NCBI GenBank assembly: GCA_029379385.1
Contig: CM055605.1
Span: 18,821,001 to 18,885,000, forward strand
Direction: 5' to 3'
DNA from: Quillaja saponaria
Taxonomy: Eukaryota; Streptophyta; Magnoliopsida; Fabales; Quillajaceae
DNA length: 64,000 nt
In this document: positions 1 to 13,320 of the stretch, piece by piece
Layout of the letters: every line of letters starts with the position of its first letter
Position numbering within the stretch: position 1 is the first letter of the stretch
Translations under genes and position numbers: made by a program
The notes under the pieces: generated by a model
What the model was told of the DNA's origin: nothing
The model's input: the letters and a program-made list of their open reading frames with translations, nothing else
Databases searched by the model: none

Positions 1-1615
1 ACCCAACCGTGTGTTGCTATAGTCACTCCAACATCATCTTTCAATTCAATTCTTAGAGTCTCATAGAAGTTTACTAATGCTGCTTTTGCAGCCTAACACA
101 TACAAAACACAATATTACAAGGCCTAATATAAAATTAATTTGAGAAAATAAATATAACTAAGGTGCATCTGTAAATTATCTGCAAATTATACTTACAGAG
201 TATAAACTCATTCTCGGCAATGGCAACCAGCTCTCCACAGATGCATTGACAATTACTCGACCATTGCTTTGATGTAGGTAAGGAAGAGCAACATATGTTG
301 GATAAACATTTCCCCAAAAATTAATATCCTGGGAATAAAATATAGAAAAGAAATTCAATACCATGGATTAAACTAGATTGTAAAATTGTATTACAAAGTA
401 TGTTTTGTAATGGCCACCAGAACAGTTCAATTCAAGGCATTAATTAATTAAACACTTGTTTCTTAATAGAATGCCTACCAGGAGGCGTGGAAACACCGAC
501 GTGTCTGTAACTTCCTGGAAGTAGAAAGTGTGTCCCAAACTTGCTGCGTTAACAAGATGATCCACTGCACAAGAATTAGAGAATGTCTTCAATTTTAATG
601 TAATACTGTTGTCTATATATGCAGAAAATGTTGTCTTCAATTTTAATGTAATACTGTTGTCTTTATATGCAGAAAGAGCTCCATAAATAATCAAAATGTT
701 GCTATCTTTTATATTAGGGAAAAGTAAGGATACTTTTCCTTGAGATCCTTATTTTTTCTTGAAATTCATATAATAAATTTTCATTCCCCACAACTTCGAC
801 TTTTAAATTTTCCTTCCAAATAAGTCATAAATATTCTATTAACACTAATTTAGGCCACTTTAACCCTTATTTTTTAAATTTAAAATATCAATTAAGACTA
901 AGTTTTTTTTTTTTTTTTAAAACACATTATTTAATTTAGAAAACTAAAATTGATTATATAATATTAACAGAAGAATAAAATTATTATATAATCATTAATA
1001 AAAAAAATTCTAAAAATTAATAAGAAATTCTCATTACCTCCTTTTCATATTTTTCCTAAAAAATATTATTTTCAAATTCAACTTGAATTATTATTAATTT
1101 TTTTCATGATGAGAAATAAATTTAAATTCATTTTAAAGAAAATTAAAAATGAACAAGTGAAATACATATAAATCTAAATTAATTATGAAGATAATTTTTA
1201 TTTAAAAAATAGTAATAAATATTAAATCCATGATGAATTCTCATTATTTTTTAAAAGATTTATTCTTCAATAATTATAAAATTATGAATTTTAATTTTTC
1301 AAATTAAATAATGTGTTTCTTAATAATTAGTGTACTTAATTAATATTATTAATTTAATACTAAAAATAAAAAGAAGAGTAAAAATAACATAAAAAATGTT
1401 AATACAAAATATAGAATTTATTTAGAAAGAAAATTTAAAAGTAAGAGTTGTGGAAAATAAATTTATAGTAAGACTCATTTGGAAAAAAATTCAATGGTAG
1501 GACTTATTCTTACTTTTCCTTTTTTTTATATATATTTTTTAATCTGTTGTTTATTAAATAATAAGTAAAATGTAAAAATTAAAAAACTATATTATTGTGC
1601 TGGAATAGCTCAGTT

Positions 1616-1648
<33 letters not shown>

Positions 1649-2225
1649 GAGGTTCAAGCCCTCCTTCTAGCGAATTTCAAAATTTTTAATTTTCCTTTTT
1701 TTAGCATTCTCCCCTTTTATTTTATGATTGAAAAAAATTAAAAATCATAGACAAATTAATTCACATACCACGACCATGGAAATTGAAAGTTTCATACACA
1801 AATCTCCTGCAATCATCTTCCTTCACAACATCTGCAGCCATAATCATGACATGCCTAGCACCCATTCGTCTCGCGTTCTCACTTATCAAACGCAGTCTGT
1901 TCTCTCTGCGTGCCACCAACACCAAATTTGCCCCCCTCTTTGCATACTCATACGCAATTTGCTGCAGTTAATATAAAATATCACTAGCTCAAGTTGCTTA
2001 ATAAACAATGTCTTTAATAGAGATTGAAGTCAATTCACATACCTCCCCTATGCCAGAAGAAGCTCCAGTGATTATAACCACCTTACTGTCCATATTTTCA
2101 CTATATAGACTGTTGTAGAGCCACTCACAGCTATTGATGAAAGTAAGCGCTGGCCATGCAAACGCCAGCATCATTAAACTTGCAGGAGGCACCACCCAAT
2201 TCAGAAATGTGTTCACAAGATCCAT
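1..2225 (-). CDS. HSD: 11-beta-hydroxysteroid dehydrogenase-like SDR (HSD/steroleosin type), 5' part
   Basis: A membrane-anchored NAD(P)-dependent short-chain dehydrogenase of the plant HSD family, whose best-known members sit on oil bodies or the ER and act on sterol-like substrates. Five exons are readable on the minus strand: 2043-2225, 1769-1961, 479-564, 197-328 and 1-92, all with GT-AG borders and consistent phase; the 3' end lies beyond the left edge. Exon 1 (61 codons) has a hydrophobic N-terminus with a Pro-Pro pair (the proline knob of steroleosins), then the cofactor motif TGASSGIG. Exon 2 has LVLVARRE. Exon 3 has LVNAASLG where many SDRs have NNAG. Exons 4 and 5 join to give the catalytic YxxxK as YSAAK, after the NAS serine. 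The start is the first ATG before the hydrophobic stretch. The exact substrate is inferred from the family only. Confidence 0.88.
584..679. repeat. 48-bp tandem duplication
   Basis: Two adjacent units (584-631 and 632-679) share the core GTCTTCAATTTTAATG and differ at only a few bases. They lie in intron 2 of the HSD-like gene, about 20 bases upstream (in gene direction) of the exon 3 acceptor. Confidence 0.85.
1599..1672 (+). tRNA. tRNA-Asn (anticodon GTT)
   Basis: A 74-base sequence folds as a complete cloverleaf. The acceptor stem pairs GCTGGAA with TTCTAGC (one G-T pair), followed by discriminator G. The D arm contains AGCTCAGTTGGTTAGAGC, the anticodon loop is CTGTTAA (GTT at 1633-1635), and the T arm has GGTTCAAGCC. 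There is no intron. A T-rich run follows at 1685-1701 and would serve as the Pol III terminator. CCA is not encoded, as expected for a nuclear gene. It lies inside intron 2 of the HSD-like gene, on the opposite strand. Confidence 0.97.
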
Positions 2226-3239
2226 GTATATATGCAGCTAATGCAAAACTAGGACTCAAATGTATAGCTAGATAGAAACTAGAAATTTGGAGAAAGAAAA
2301 ACAGAAAGGGATCAGAAAGAAAACAAGCAGAGTCTGCTGATCTTGGGATGATGGTCATATCCACAACATGAATAATGAATTGCATTTGCAATTTTGCATG
2401 TGTTAAGAGGTGTAAGCAAATACACATACACACATACGCAAGTGTTGACAGGAAGGTCATGGGTGTGACTAATGGATGGTGTTTTGGATTTTCTTGCGTG
2501 AGTTGTATGCAGCAGCTACAATCCCACTTGCTCATTTTTTGAAACGTTTGAGGACACCTGTTGCCCTCTTTCTCCCTGGTCCATTTTATCATTATTTATT
2601 TATGTCATGTTTTCTCTTCAAATACAAGTTATGGGTTGTTGCTATTATAAAGATTCGAAAACATTTTTATATGTATTTTAACCTTTTTATGTTTGGAGGA
2701 CCATAACAATACCCAACCCATACACTAATCCCCTGCTCTTTATAAAATCAACCTCAAAAGAAATAAAGAAATATACAAATACAGACGGTAACAACTAACA
2801 AAGGCCACCTGGTGGGGGAAAAATGCCATTGAGTTTTGGTACTGTTTGGTTACTATTAAGAGTACAAATCAGTGAGAGATTCATCTTATATCTTATGGAA
2901 ACTTATTATGTTAATGATATATCCAAACATAACTAAGCAGCAATAATTCATTTAAGAATTGAGGAGTTAAAACGAGTGGCCAACCTCTCCTTTATCTCAA
3001 CTATATACAATATATATTATACACACAGTTCAATCAGGTTCAGTAACTTGGGGTAACATTTAAACTTGCAAGAGGAATAGCCTGCTTGAAATTCAGAAAG
3101 CTTTGTTTGCTTTCCATCCTTTTTATTGCATCTTTCAAATAATTTTTCTTGTGCAATAGCCACTATTTTCAGCTCTAGTACAGAAATCAAAAGAGAGACC
3201 AGAAAAATTAATTATTTTCAATATTAATTTATATCTCGA
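2226..3239. other. Intergenic space between HSD-like 5' end and TBP 3' end
   Basis: It holds the promoter and 5' leader of the HSD-like gene (transcribed leftwards) and the 3' flank of the TBP gene. No convincing reading frame or RNA gene was seen. The open frames at 2131-2592 and 2476-2706 have no recognisable protein content. Confidence 0.5.
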
Positions 3240-6200
3240 AACAAGAAGTCCAATATACAGTTCAACAGTCCACAAACTATTCTGCCCGCAAAATTGGCGC
3301 AACCAAGGACAAGGACTGATCTTGCTTGCATTCTACCGCAATGATCTGACATCAATATCAGAAAAATGAGTGAACTTCAGACAATATATCAAAGTTCACA
3401 AGCAAATACTAAATATCTCAACTTATACACTTGTAACCCCAATGCCCTCAAGAAATTGTTTCTCATCATTTTAAGCAGGTTATTAGTATCATGTGACAGA
3501 TAACCATTTATACAGCCTAAATAAGATGGACTTGCACATTCCTATCAAGCTCTCAAGATACATTACTCATTGAGGTTTAATTGGAAGTTCAGACATACCC
3601 AAGGAACAAAGGGAAGACACCCAGAAAACATGGTAACTCAAGCTCCTCTAAACTGTAAGTACATTGTACTGAATACGCTGAAGAAAATTTTGAACCTACT
3701 CCATAAATGCCAATCAAAACTGAAGAATATAGCCATGCTGCAAACCATTGCTGGTTCTTAACTCATGCTCCTCCTAAGCTAAACTATAACTACACCTATG
3801 CGAATACACTGAAAAAAATGTGTTTAAACTTGTACTCTCCTAAATGCCAATCAAAAGTTAAGATATAGAAATATAGCCAAGTTGCATACCATTGCTGGTT
3901 CTTCCTAAACTCCGTAAGCACAGGGTATATATTCTCAAAGGCAGTATAGGTCTCATCCCTCACCTATAAAAAATAATACCTTTTTCAGATAACCCACCAG
4001 GAAGAAAAAAATACATGTAAGAAGGCACAGCAAATAAAATGAGAAATATCACCTTTGCTCCAGTAAGAACAATTTTCCCTGACACAAATATGAGCAGGAC
4101 TACCTTTGGCTGCTTCATACGATAGATTAGCCCAGGAAACAGCTCCGGTTCATACTAACCACCTAAAAAAGAAAAAACTCAGTATAAGAGCCACCATTCT
4201 TTTAATATTAAATATATAAAAAAAGATATATGTAAGTGTATACTATATATAAGAGTGTGTATGGACATACATAAGAGTGTACATAGAAGTGTGTCTTAAC
4301 ACACTATACAGCATTGAGACATCAAAGATTGTAGCTGAGATTTTGACTCCTTTCTGCAAGGATCATTTTCTTTCATGGACCGTAAAATACATCCCAATTC
4401 ACAATTCCAGTAAAACAAGAAAAATCTTGTATCTTCAAGAATCATCCCAACAAAATAGTGTGACGTTAATAAAGGCAATCAAGATTTGCGATCTTCACAA
4501 GGTAACCGCATTTATCCAGACTACTCGTTTTAAAAGTCCATTTTCCGCAAAATTATATTTATATACCAGTAAAAAATCAATAAAACAAGGGGTCCACAGG
4601 AACATAATTTGGCCGTGATATATAAGACAATTAACAGAACTGAAGTTCACCATCAGAACTTACACTTGAGAAAGCACCATGGGAATATGCAAGACCCTCA
4701 AGTCGTATGGGAAACTTAACATCACAGGAACCAACAATGTTCTGAATCTTGAAATCCTAGGAGAAACCAGACACAATCAGCAATTAGAGCAATAATAATA
4801 ATAAATTTATCATGGAAAACTACTTGGGAGGTAATTTTTTCACTGACAATAATAATAATAGATCACGAGACTAGAGAAGAAGGGAAAAACAAGATTTCTT
4901 GAAGAGAATACCTTGAATTTAGCAGGGAAACCAAGTTTCTGGATGATACGCGCATACTGGGACAGAAAAATGCAACTAGTTAAAACTATATAATTTCTTT
5001 CCAATTGTTATGTAGAGAGGAAACCATGTAAAAATGAGTATTACACCATTAGACCACTTCTTTTTTCAAAATATGTAAGTACCATATCTGGTCTAAATGC
5101 CAGACAGTAAAGCATAAAATTAAGCTACCAGAATCAGTCTTCTGACCGTGTGCAAGTTTGTGAAACTACCTATTTGCAACAAAAGAAGATAAAAGAAAAA
5201 CTAGAAGCAGCAGAAGCCAAAAAAATAATAATTGACATGGCACAGAGGATATCCAACTGAAAAAATCAGTAAAAACAGAAGACTAAAAAAGATCTGAAGA
5301 AAGCAGCATACCTTCCTTGCAGCCAATTTGGACTGTTGTTCACTCTTAGCTCCAGTGCAAACCTAAAACAGGAAAAATTACATTTATGAAGCATCAGAGC
5401 AAACATAGTATTTAACTCAATAATTCAAGATAAAACTATGAGGAATTATTGGGTAGAAAGCCAAGAAGATGACAATATTGTAAAATTTCTCAGAACCAGA
5501 ACAGGGGGAAATAGGGAGCACCAAAAAATCCACCTATCATTTGATCTATATAACAGAAGTAACAACAGCACATAATACTACAGGTGTATTGGAATTGAAT
5601 GAACTGCTAGGGAGCAACTTACCATCTTTCCAGATGCAAAGATCAATGCAGTTGTTTTTGGTTCCCTAATCCTCATGATAACAGCAGCAAAACGCTGCAC
5701 AAGAATATAGTCATTGAATATAAACAACTGGCAGTATTATATACGCTTGTCTTTTCTGCTCAGAGCCTCAGACATAAGTCACTCAAGAATACAAAAGAGA
5801 AAGTAAATAATCTCTAGTATTAGTTAAGAGATTTTAAAGTTAGTTTAGTTCTCAATCAGTGAAGTAGGGATACGGATTTGAGTATCATATAAAATACATA
5901 TTGGGGAATATGGCACTTTTAAAAACCTAGGATACGATACGTATTGAATATGTCTAATTAAATATTAATACATATAAAAATTATTAGTAGTTTAATTTTA
6001 ATATTATCAGAGCCAAAAATAACTGTTGCAAAATATAAGCATGTTCTTAGAAAAACAACAAAATACAAGAGTAACATCATATATAAGATAAAAAATTGTA
6101 ACACACATATTTTATATACAAAAGAGCATAACACCTAAATTAAACCCAACCATTCATGTTTTCTCAGAGAAAAAGAGTACACCAAGTCCATTGGATAGCC

Positions 6201-9200
6201 CAAAGGAAACAAAAATTAACACTTGATATTTACAAAAAGAGATGCTACGTATGAACAAACCCAAAGAGGGAAAGAGGGATTGCTGCAAACAGAGATGAGT
6301 TTTCATATATCCCCATAATCACTGCATGAGGAACCTGAGATCTGTGACTAATATCCTTCACCAGACCACCTTAATCATTTGCTAAGGCCAATGTAGGTTC
6401 AAAGGAAGAAGAATGAGTTCCAACGTGCTCAATTCTCTTTGTCATACTTGTCATAATCGTACGATTCACAATGCAAATTTTACGATTCAATTCATGGCAC
6501 AATCATTCGCATCAATTAAAAAATCGACTGAAAGAGAGAATTAGTAGGTGAATCGCCATTCAAAAATGAGAATCAGTGAGTCGCACCAAAACAGTGATTC
6601 ACTTACGATTTGCTAGGATAGTGATCCATGAAAAAGAGGATAAAATTATAAAAATAAAGTAAAAGTTAGCCGCAGTTATTGTAGCTACCAGTACTGTAGC
6701 AGTGTTAAAATTAGGGCTTTATATTCTGTTAAGGTCATTTTAGTTATTTGTTGATGTCTGGCTAGGATTAGATAAAATCAAGTGTCATGGTTAAGTTTTA
6801 TTAGGGTTAGAGGGTATTGTATCTATAAATAAGAGCCTTATGGCAGCTCTGTAATATGTGATATTTCATATGAAATCAGCCACTCACTTTTCAAGTTCTT
6901 GTGAGAACTTGGGGTATGCTTCTCCTAGCATCCCCAAAAAGGTTTTCCTTCATATCCCTACAAGAAACTTAAGCTTCCATGGAAATCCATCATGGAATGA
7001 ACATGACACAGTGCAGCTTGCAATAGACATCACTCATGCTTTATGGCAGAAAGGAAACTTCTTTATTAATTCAAGCCGACCACGAAAGAAATGATGAGAT
7101 TGTTGCTAGGACACCCTGGTGATTGAGGATATCTAGTAGCAACTTAAGTGCGAGCTGTTTTCCCAAGAGGAGGAGAATTGATGCAAGAAAAAGAGGATAA
7201 AAATATAGAATAAAGTAAAAGTCAGCCACAATTACTGTAATGGGTTATTGTAGCTACCAGTTACTGGAGCATCTTTAGAATTAGGGTTTTTATATTGTTT
7301 GTAGTTATTTGTTATGTACAGCTAGGATTAGATTAAATCAAGGGTCATGATTAAGTTTTATTAAGGTTTTTGGGGGTATTGTATCCCTATAGATGAGAGC
7401 CTTATGGTAGCTCTGTAATATGTGATATTTGGATTAATTATATGAAATCAGCCTTTGGCTTTTCAAAACTAGGGGTTTGCTTCTTTTAGCATCCCAAAAG
7501 AAGTTTTCCATTGTTTCCCTTTAAGAAACTTAGGCTTCCATGAAAATCAATCCTATGCTTCAATCCTATGACGCTTCCTACAGCGTCAAATTGATTATCT
7601 AACTTGGACGGATTGGGTTTTGCCAATCAAAAAGACCAAATATCACATTTAATACTTTCAGAAAAAAAAATTATAAAAAAATTGTTAAAGAAAAATACAA
7701 ATTAATAACCTCCTAAACTTCTCTTCAATTATCCATCCTTCAAAACTCAAATCATGTGGCTTTTGATGATGATTTTTGTTTCATTATGATGGCTATCTAC
7801 TTCTCTTATATGCTTTTTGTTATCATGACTTTTAAATACATACACTTGCTGATCAAAAGTTTATTTTCGGTAAATTTATGAGGTAGACACAGAATATTGA
7901 TTAATAAAACTATATTTTGTCTTTATGATGTAATCAGTTATCATGTCATTGTTATTAGTTGGTTTTCTGTGCCAAGATGAATAATTTTCTCATATATTTT
8001 GTTCTTAACATATTTATTTATTATTTTATATACTTTTCAGAAAATTAACTTTAAATACAATTCACAGGTCACAATTCATAAAAATATGATTTTAATTCAT
8101 GATACGATTCACGCTTGGACAACTATGCTCCCTGTCTATCGATCTCTCTCTTGATGGTGTTTTGATGCTTTGAGAAGATAATTGGAGTTGGTTCTTTGAA
8201 AATCTCTGATTTTGGAACGCTTGTGTTGTAATTGAGAATTAGAGTCAGACACAAAAAACATAAACAAATCAACCAAAAACCCAGGTTAGTCTAAGCAGGC
8301 ATCCAGCCCATCTAGGTGTATCTCAGCCATATTTGCAACATATCCAAGCCATATATGAGCCGCAACTAAAATTTTAAAATACAAAAATTAAACTTTTAAT
8401 TTTTGTACGTATCCAGGTGTATTCGTGTCAAATACATATCCGACAATTACAGCTCAGTTATGCACTTATCCATGCTTCAAAGTTCTCAATATTCCCTTTT
8501 TTTCCCACAAAAAATGATTTTTTGTTGGCTATCTTCCATTTGCATCTTATGAATACATTATTAACTTCCTTATTATCAAAAAAAACTTAATCATGGCCCT
8601 CCTTAACAGACCTTTTTCGTTTCCCACTCTTCCACTCGCACTTTCCATGTTTCTCTATCATCTACTATTTATTTATTTTTTAACTTTTTAACACATGTAT
8701 GTGCATGTCATGGATACTTCTGAATCTATGGATTTAAAAAATTTATACCAAGCAAACTTCACTGGTGAAGAAAAATTAAAATAAATTAAAAAAATTAAAA
8801 AAAAAACACTTGCCTTGGGATTGTATTCTGCATTACGAGCTTGGAGGGCAATGGCTTTGAGATCCAATTTACAATCAAGATTCACTGTTGACACAATGTT
8901 CCTGAAGTATGAAGTGCAGATTGTTAGCTTAAGTGGTAATCCATATAATAGAAACAAGTCTTCCCACAATGCACAGGTTACAACATTCAGATGAGCAGAA
9001 GTTTCCAATTTACTTTGAAAGGAATAATAAAGAAATTAAAACAAACATAAGAAACAAAAAGAAAAAGATATCAATCTAAGAAGGAATGCAGAGATGGGAT
9101 GACATATTCACTTAGTTGAGTATATTGCATAATCCACCTGCTTCAAGGATTTATCAGTCTGAATTATAAAATGATTGTGTGTGTGTGAAATCTGTATTGA

Positions 9201-12200
9201 TAGGTTAACCTATTGAAACCTATATTTACTTATAAAAAAAAAACTATTGAAATAATAGTGTTTAATTTCATGACACAAACAATGTTAACCTTATGTAATT
9301 CAGTTCCCCATTCTTTACCCCGAGATTAGGAAGTTGAATCACAAGATTCACAACAAAGTAAGCTTTTCACATATTTTATTGCACTGTTATTCAGTAAGCG
9401 AAATCACAACCACCTCTAGAATGTAGTATCACACAAGGATGAAATTTTCATAAGTGATAGTAAGTGGTCAAATTTTCAGAGATTTCATCAGTCATAACTC
9501 ATATATTGGCATGTTCATATGGAGAATTTCCAGGACAACTTTCAATCTAATGGAATGACATATTCATATAAAGGACTTACAGAACAAATCTAAATCAAAT
9601 AGAAAGTCATTTGGCAATGACGCGACCTCTGTTCAATGTCAGGAAAAAATTGCAAACTTTCAATAGTTGAACCTAATATAAAAATATATGCATATATACA
9701 TGGTCAGGGAAGCATAGTGCTATAAAAAAAATAAAAAAATAACTTTTTGAGAAGAATACAGGAACAGTAGAGTATACGTTTAATTTATTCTGGGAAAAAA
9801 AATTAACTACCAAAAAGTAGAACGAACTATAAAAAAATGACATGGTTTCTTACAACTTTTCATTGTTTTGAACAACTTTTAACCCTTCAAGCCAATATCA
9901 ATCAAATGTGAAAGACATGAGCCAAATGGAAAGAATAAATTATCTGACACTAATTCAATATTGGCAGCTAGGGAGCAAAGACACTGCTAAAAGGTAGCTA
10001 TATGAAAGCAGTTGTTACCAGATGACTCTACAGCTCATATACGTGCTTTTGGCACATGGAACACTTATCATTATTACAATGTTCTTGACAACAAAAAGTA
10101 TAAGAAGTCTCTTTTTCCATGCCTTTGTAGTGGTAAATATTTTAATAAATATTATATATTCTTTTTGCTAAAACCAATATCATGTATAACTATTTCTGGG
10201 CCTTAATTTAGAATTGAAATTCCTCTATTAATAAGCACATGCATTCTTCTATGTTCAATTATTGGTGTCTCCTATCCTAGATTAACAAGAATTTCCATAT
10301 CCCACACCAGATGTTATTCAATGGTTGGGAGCCCAAAAAACTTAGCCAATGGTAGCAAGGAGATGGCTGTTAAGTAACGTATGCCAGAAAATGCTTAGTG
10401 GTTGAATTAAAGTTGTAAATGACATTGAAGCACTTCTGGAAAATGACTTTCTCCATTGACAAATAGAGATATTGGAGATTCTTAAGAGAATCATTTTCAA
10501 TTAATCATGAAGATATCCCTCTAGAACATCATACCAAATACCAGAAACTTCATTTTATGATATTTATTCTTAATCTACCACACCTCTATTCCATCAAATT
10601 GGAATACTTTCCACCCACTACAAATATGACAATGCATGCATCTAAAAATGTAGAGAAATCAATAGCTGATTTTTTTGTGTACATCGGAAAAATGATTGAA
10701 CCCATGACCTGCCCTCTACCCAAACCCCAACCACCCTTAACACTTAAGCTAAGCCCGGATGGCAATTTTGACCTGAACTGAAAGAGCGCTCTTGCAGGTT
10801 ACATACAATAACCATCACCAATGATATGACAAAGATATGTAGACCAAAATAAATCAAATCCAAGAAAGGATGACTTTGGTTCATTTGTCCAACATACACG
10901 CACAAGTAAATCCACAACAACCATCAAACATAGGAGAAGTGTTTGGAAAAACTGAAGTGAACCTTTTTATTTATATGGTTACAGTTTTTTTTTTTTTTTT
11001 TTCTTTTTTCTTTTTTTTTCAGGGTTTTGTTTGTTTGGATCATAATAATATATAGAGAGTAAATATATAAATGGTGTACAATTTACAAAAGCCATACAAC
11101 CTCAAGTCCTTCTACTTATAAAAACCACAAGACCTTATTCTTTCCAAAAATAATAATAATAATAATATCTAGGGTTTAAAAAGATTTAACACAAGAGCTA
11201 CGTCAAGAACATTTATGGGTTCAAGTTCTACTATCAAGAACCATGCACATGAGCATAGGAGTTATTAGAAGAAGATGATGAAGGTTACAATTCTAGTGAT
11301 GGCGATTGAGGTGATGTTGGTCCTACTAGGTATTGATGAGGATGAGAAAATAAGCAACTCATGAGTAGGAGAAAGAATTGTTTTTTAAAAGATGCTTGCA
11401 TCTGAATTTTATGTTTACTTTCTTGTTTCAACTTGCTTGGAGTTTGAAATGGCTCATGTATAATTCCATAAGCTTTAAATCTTTAATACAATGTTTTTTG
11501 TGATATATACATATATATTAAGTTAAATCTCACATTCTCACTATCATTATATATATCTTCTCTTAAGAATATTTTAATTTTCTTTACTTAAGTGCGCCTA
11601 GGAGTGCGCTTGCACCTTGTGCCTAGGCAATAGAAGCCCTTATCACCTAATTGAGTCTAGCACTTTTTAAAACTTTGTGTGGTTCCAATGGATGACTATT
11701 CAGCCTTCTTTTCACTGCCTTGGGTCTTTCATAGATTTCTTAGATCGGATGAATTGTAATTAGTAGTTTTGCTTTTTGCACAAGTGGGTTGTGTACCAAT
11801 GTTTTAAGACCTGGATTGACCCGGGCAGGTCAACCGTTCGGACAGCAGCCCGGGCCGAGTCATGCCCAATACCCAAAGGAACGGTTGGCCCGTTCAGACC
11901 CGCTCAACCAGTTCGACCAGCATGTTTTCATAAACCCAGCTCGTTTGAATTTTAAAACAAATCTAAAATGAGAAAAGAGAAAAGAAGCATACAACGTCAA
12001 AATCGCTAACTGTGCTTTTAATCTCCTTCTCTCTCAGACTCAAGACTCCAATTGAAGAACACACAAGGCTTTGCCGGAAGGAGAGGCGCAAGAAGGAAAG
12101 AGTACTCCACTGCTACAATCTAGTCATCTTCTCTGATGAAAGATACATCGTTTCAGTTTCAATCATAGGTTCCAAGGGATTGTTCAAACTTAGCAAATGT

Positions 12201-12876
12201 CCTTTTTTTTTTTTTTTTTGGTTTGAATGTCCTCTTTAATTTTGTTATGGGTATATGTTTTATACGATCAGGTGTGGATTCCTATGATGGGTTTGTAAGG
12301 TTTTTGGTTTTGTTTGTTTGTAGAAGATATAGCTTACTCTAGGTTTGAGATTATTACTTTGGATACATATGTTTTGATAGTTAGTTTTGCAAATGAAGTT
12401 CAAAATTGTGGTACTTGGTTTCTTAGTATTAGGAGTTTGGCTTTACTTTGTTCGTTTTGATTGTGCTTATGTTACAAAAGAGTACATTTTTTTTCCTCCT
12501 TCTATTATGGTCCTGATCTTTTACTGCTCAACTTGAAACATTTATGGGCTTTAGACATAGAGTCTTATAAGTTGAAAGTATGTTGAGTATGGTCTAGTTG
12601 TATGGCATTTTCAGGTAATTTTTATATGAAGAGTCCATATTCTTTTGTAAACAAATACATATAAGTATCTTATCTAATCCATCAGCATCCATCAATTGAT
12701 ATGGTTATGGAAAAAACCGTTGAGAAACGGGAACTCACTGGAGGGTAGGTACGATCCCAGAAGGATGCTTCTTGAGATCTACTGGCTGGCTGCCTTCCAA
12801 TCCCTGATCTGCCATTCCTATTTAATACAGTAAGCTTCAGCCACTAACCCACAATCGAAAGACAACACTTTGTGAT
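3240..12876 (-). CDS. TBP: TATA-binding protein (TBP/TFIID subunit)
   Basis: The general transcription factor that binds TATA boxes and nucleates Pol I, II and III pre-initiation complexes in the nucleus. Coding exons on the minus strand: 12739-12815 (ATG at 12815), 8814-8901, 5623-5694, 5312-5362, 4912-4956, 4664-4756, 4053-4154 and 3890-3963. The last coding exon ends CAA-TG, and the next exon starts with A at 3345, completing TGA across the junction. The protein is 200 residues, the usual plant length: a short N-tail (MADQGLEG...), then two direct repeats of the saddle, with [18 protein letters not shown] (about 23-40), [33 protein letters not shown], and [16 protein letters not shown] near the end. 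Intron 2 (between 8814 and 5694) begins with GC rather than GT. Introns 1 and 2 exceed 3 kb each and are full of repeat debris. The coding exon continues upstream as 5' UTR to an acceptor at 12876. Confidence 0.95.
3632..3902. repeat. Tandem duplication over the TBP exon 8 donor site
   Basis: Two diverged units, about 3632-3760 and 3761-3902, share blocks such as AAATGCCAATCAAAA and ACCATTGCTGGTTCTT. The right-hand unit contains the real end of TBP exon 8 and its GT donor. The left-hand unit is a copy lying in the last intron, so a decoy copy of the exon end and a GT donor sit downstream in the transcript. Confidence 0.75.
6622..7550 (+). mobile_element. TRIM-like LTR pair inside TBP intron 2
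   Basis: Two direct copies of a roughly 370-base sequence (6622-6992 and 7179-about 7550) are separated by 186 bases. Both begin with TG and share AAAAAGAGGATAAAA near the start, TAGCTACCAGT, a TATA-like CTATAAATAAGAGCC or its variant, and AGCTCTGTAATATGTGATAT. The purine run AAGAGGAGGAGAA lies just before the second copy, where a polypurine tract is expected. The inside is too short for any protein, so this would be a terminal-repeat retrotransposon in miniature or an internally deleted element. The primer-binding site was not recognised and the 3' limit is approximate. Confidence 0.6.
9000..12700. other. TBP intron 1: repeat debris, no gene
   Basis: A 3.8 kb intron. It contains long T runs (10985-11019, 12201-12219), a GC-rich repeat near 11800-11935 and a low-complexity GTGCGCCTAGG-type stretch near 11590-11640, both typical of old plant DNA-transposon ends. 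No gene was recognised. Confidence 0.45.
11800..11935. repeat. GC-rich dispersed repeat (DNA-transposon-like end)
   Basis: A stretch with alternating GACCCGG/GGTTGACC-type and CCCGTTCAGACCCG-type blocks stands out from the AT-rich intron. Such pronoun-like GACCCG/CGGTT strings are common at the ends of degraded plant DNA transposons. The family is not assigned. Confidence 0.3.
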
Positions 12877-13320
12877 CTAAAATAACAAAAATAATACATA
12901 TAAGAAAGGCATCAGTACTAAGACCCTTTTTTGCGTTTCAGAAAGCATTGCACAAAATTAATGAAACCAAAAAATCAATTTTGCAGGGAACCATTAGATT
13001 AGTTCAAGGATAGACCCTTCTCAAATAAAATATTCACGAGATTCTTCAGCTTAAATTATCTAATTATATATTTTTGAAGAATTAAGAATCAGCTACAAAG
13101 AGATACATTCTTTTTGGGGAATAAATTTGAAGCAAAGTAGCAAACTACAAACCAATGTAAGCAGAAAATTAAAGATCGGATAATTCCTGGGTATTTATAT
13201 TCATATGAAAATGATTCGGATCTCTTAATTTTAAAACTAATATACATCTTGAAATATCGTAGTCTGTCATACGATATCATCCAGTTTCTTGGTATCGTTC
13301 AACATATATCCAAAACACAC

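Noticed and set aside
6858..7094. 78-codon frame in TBP intron 2
   Set aside because: It spans the end of one TRIM-like repeat and its spacer. No domain was recognised.
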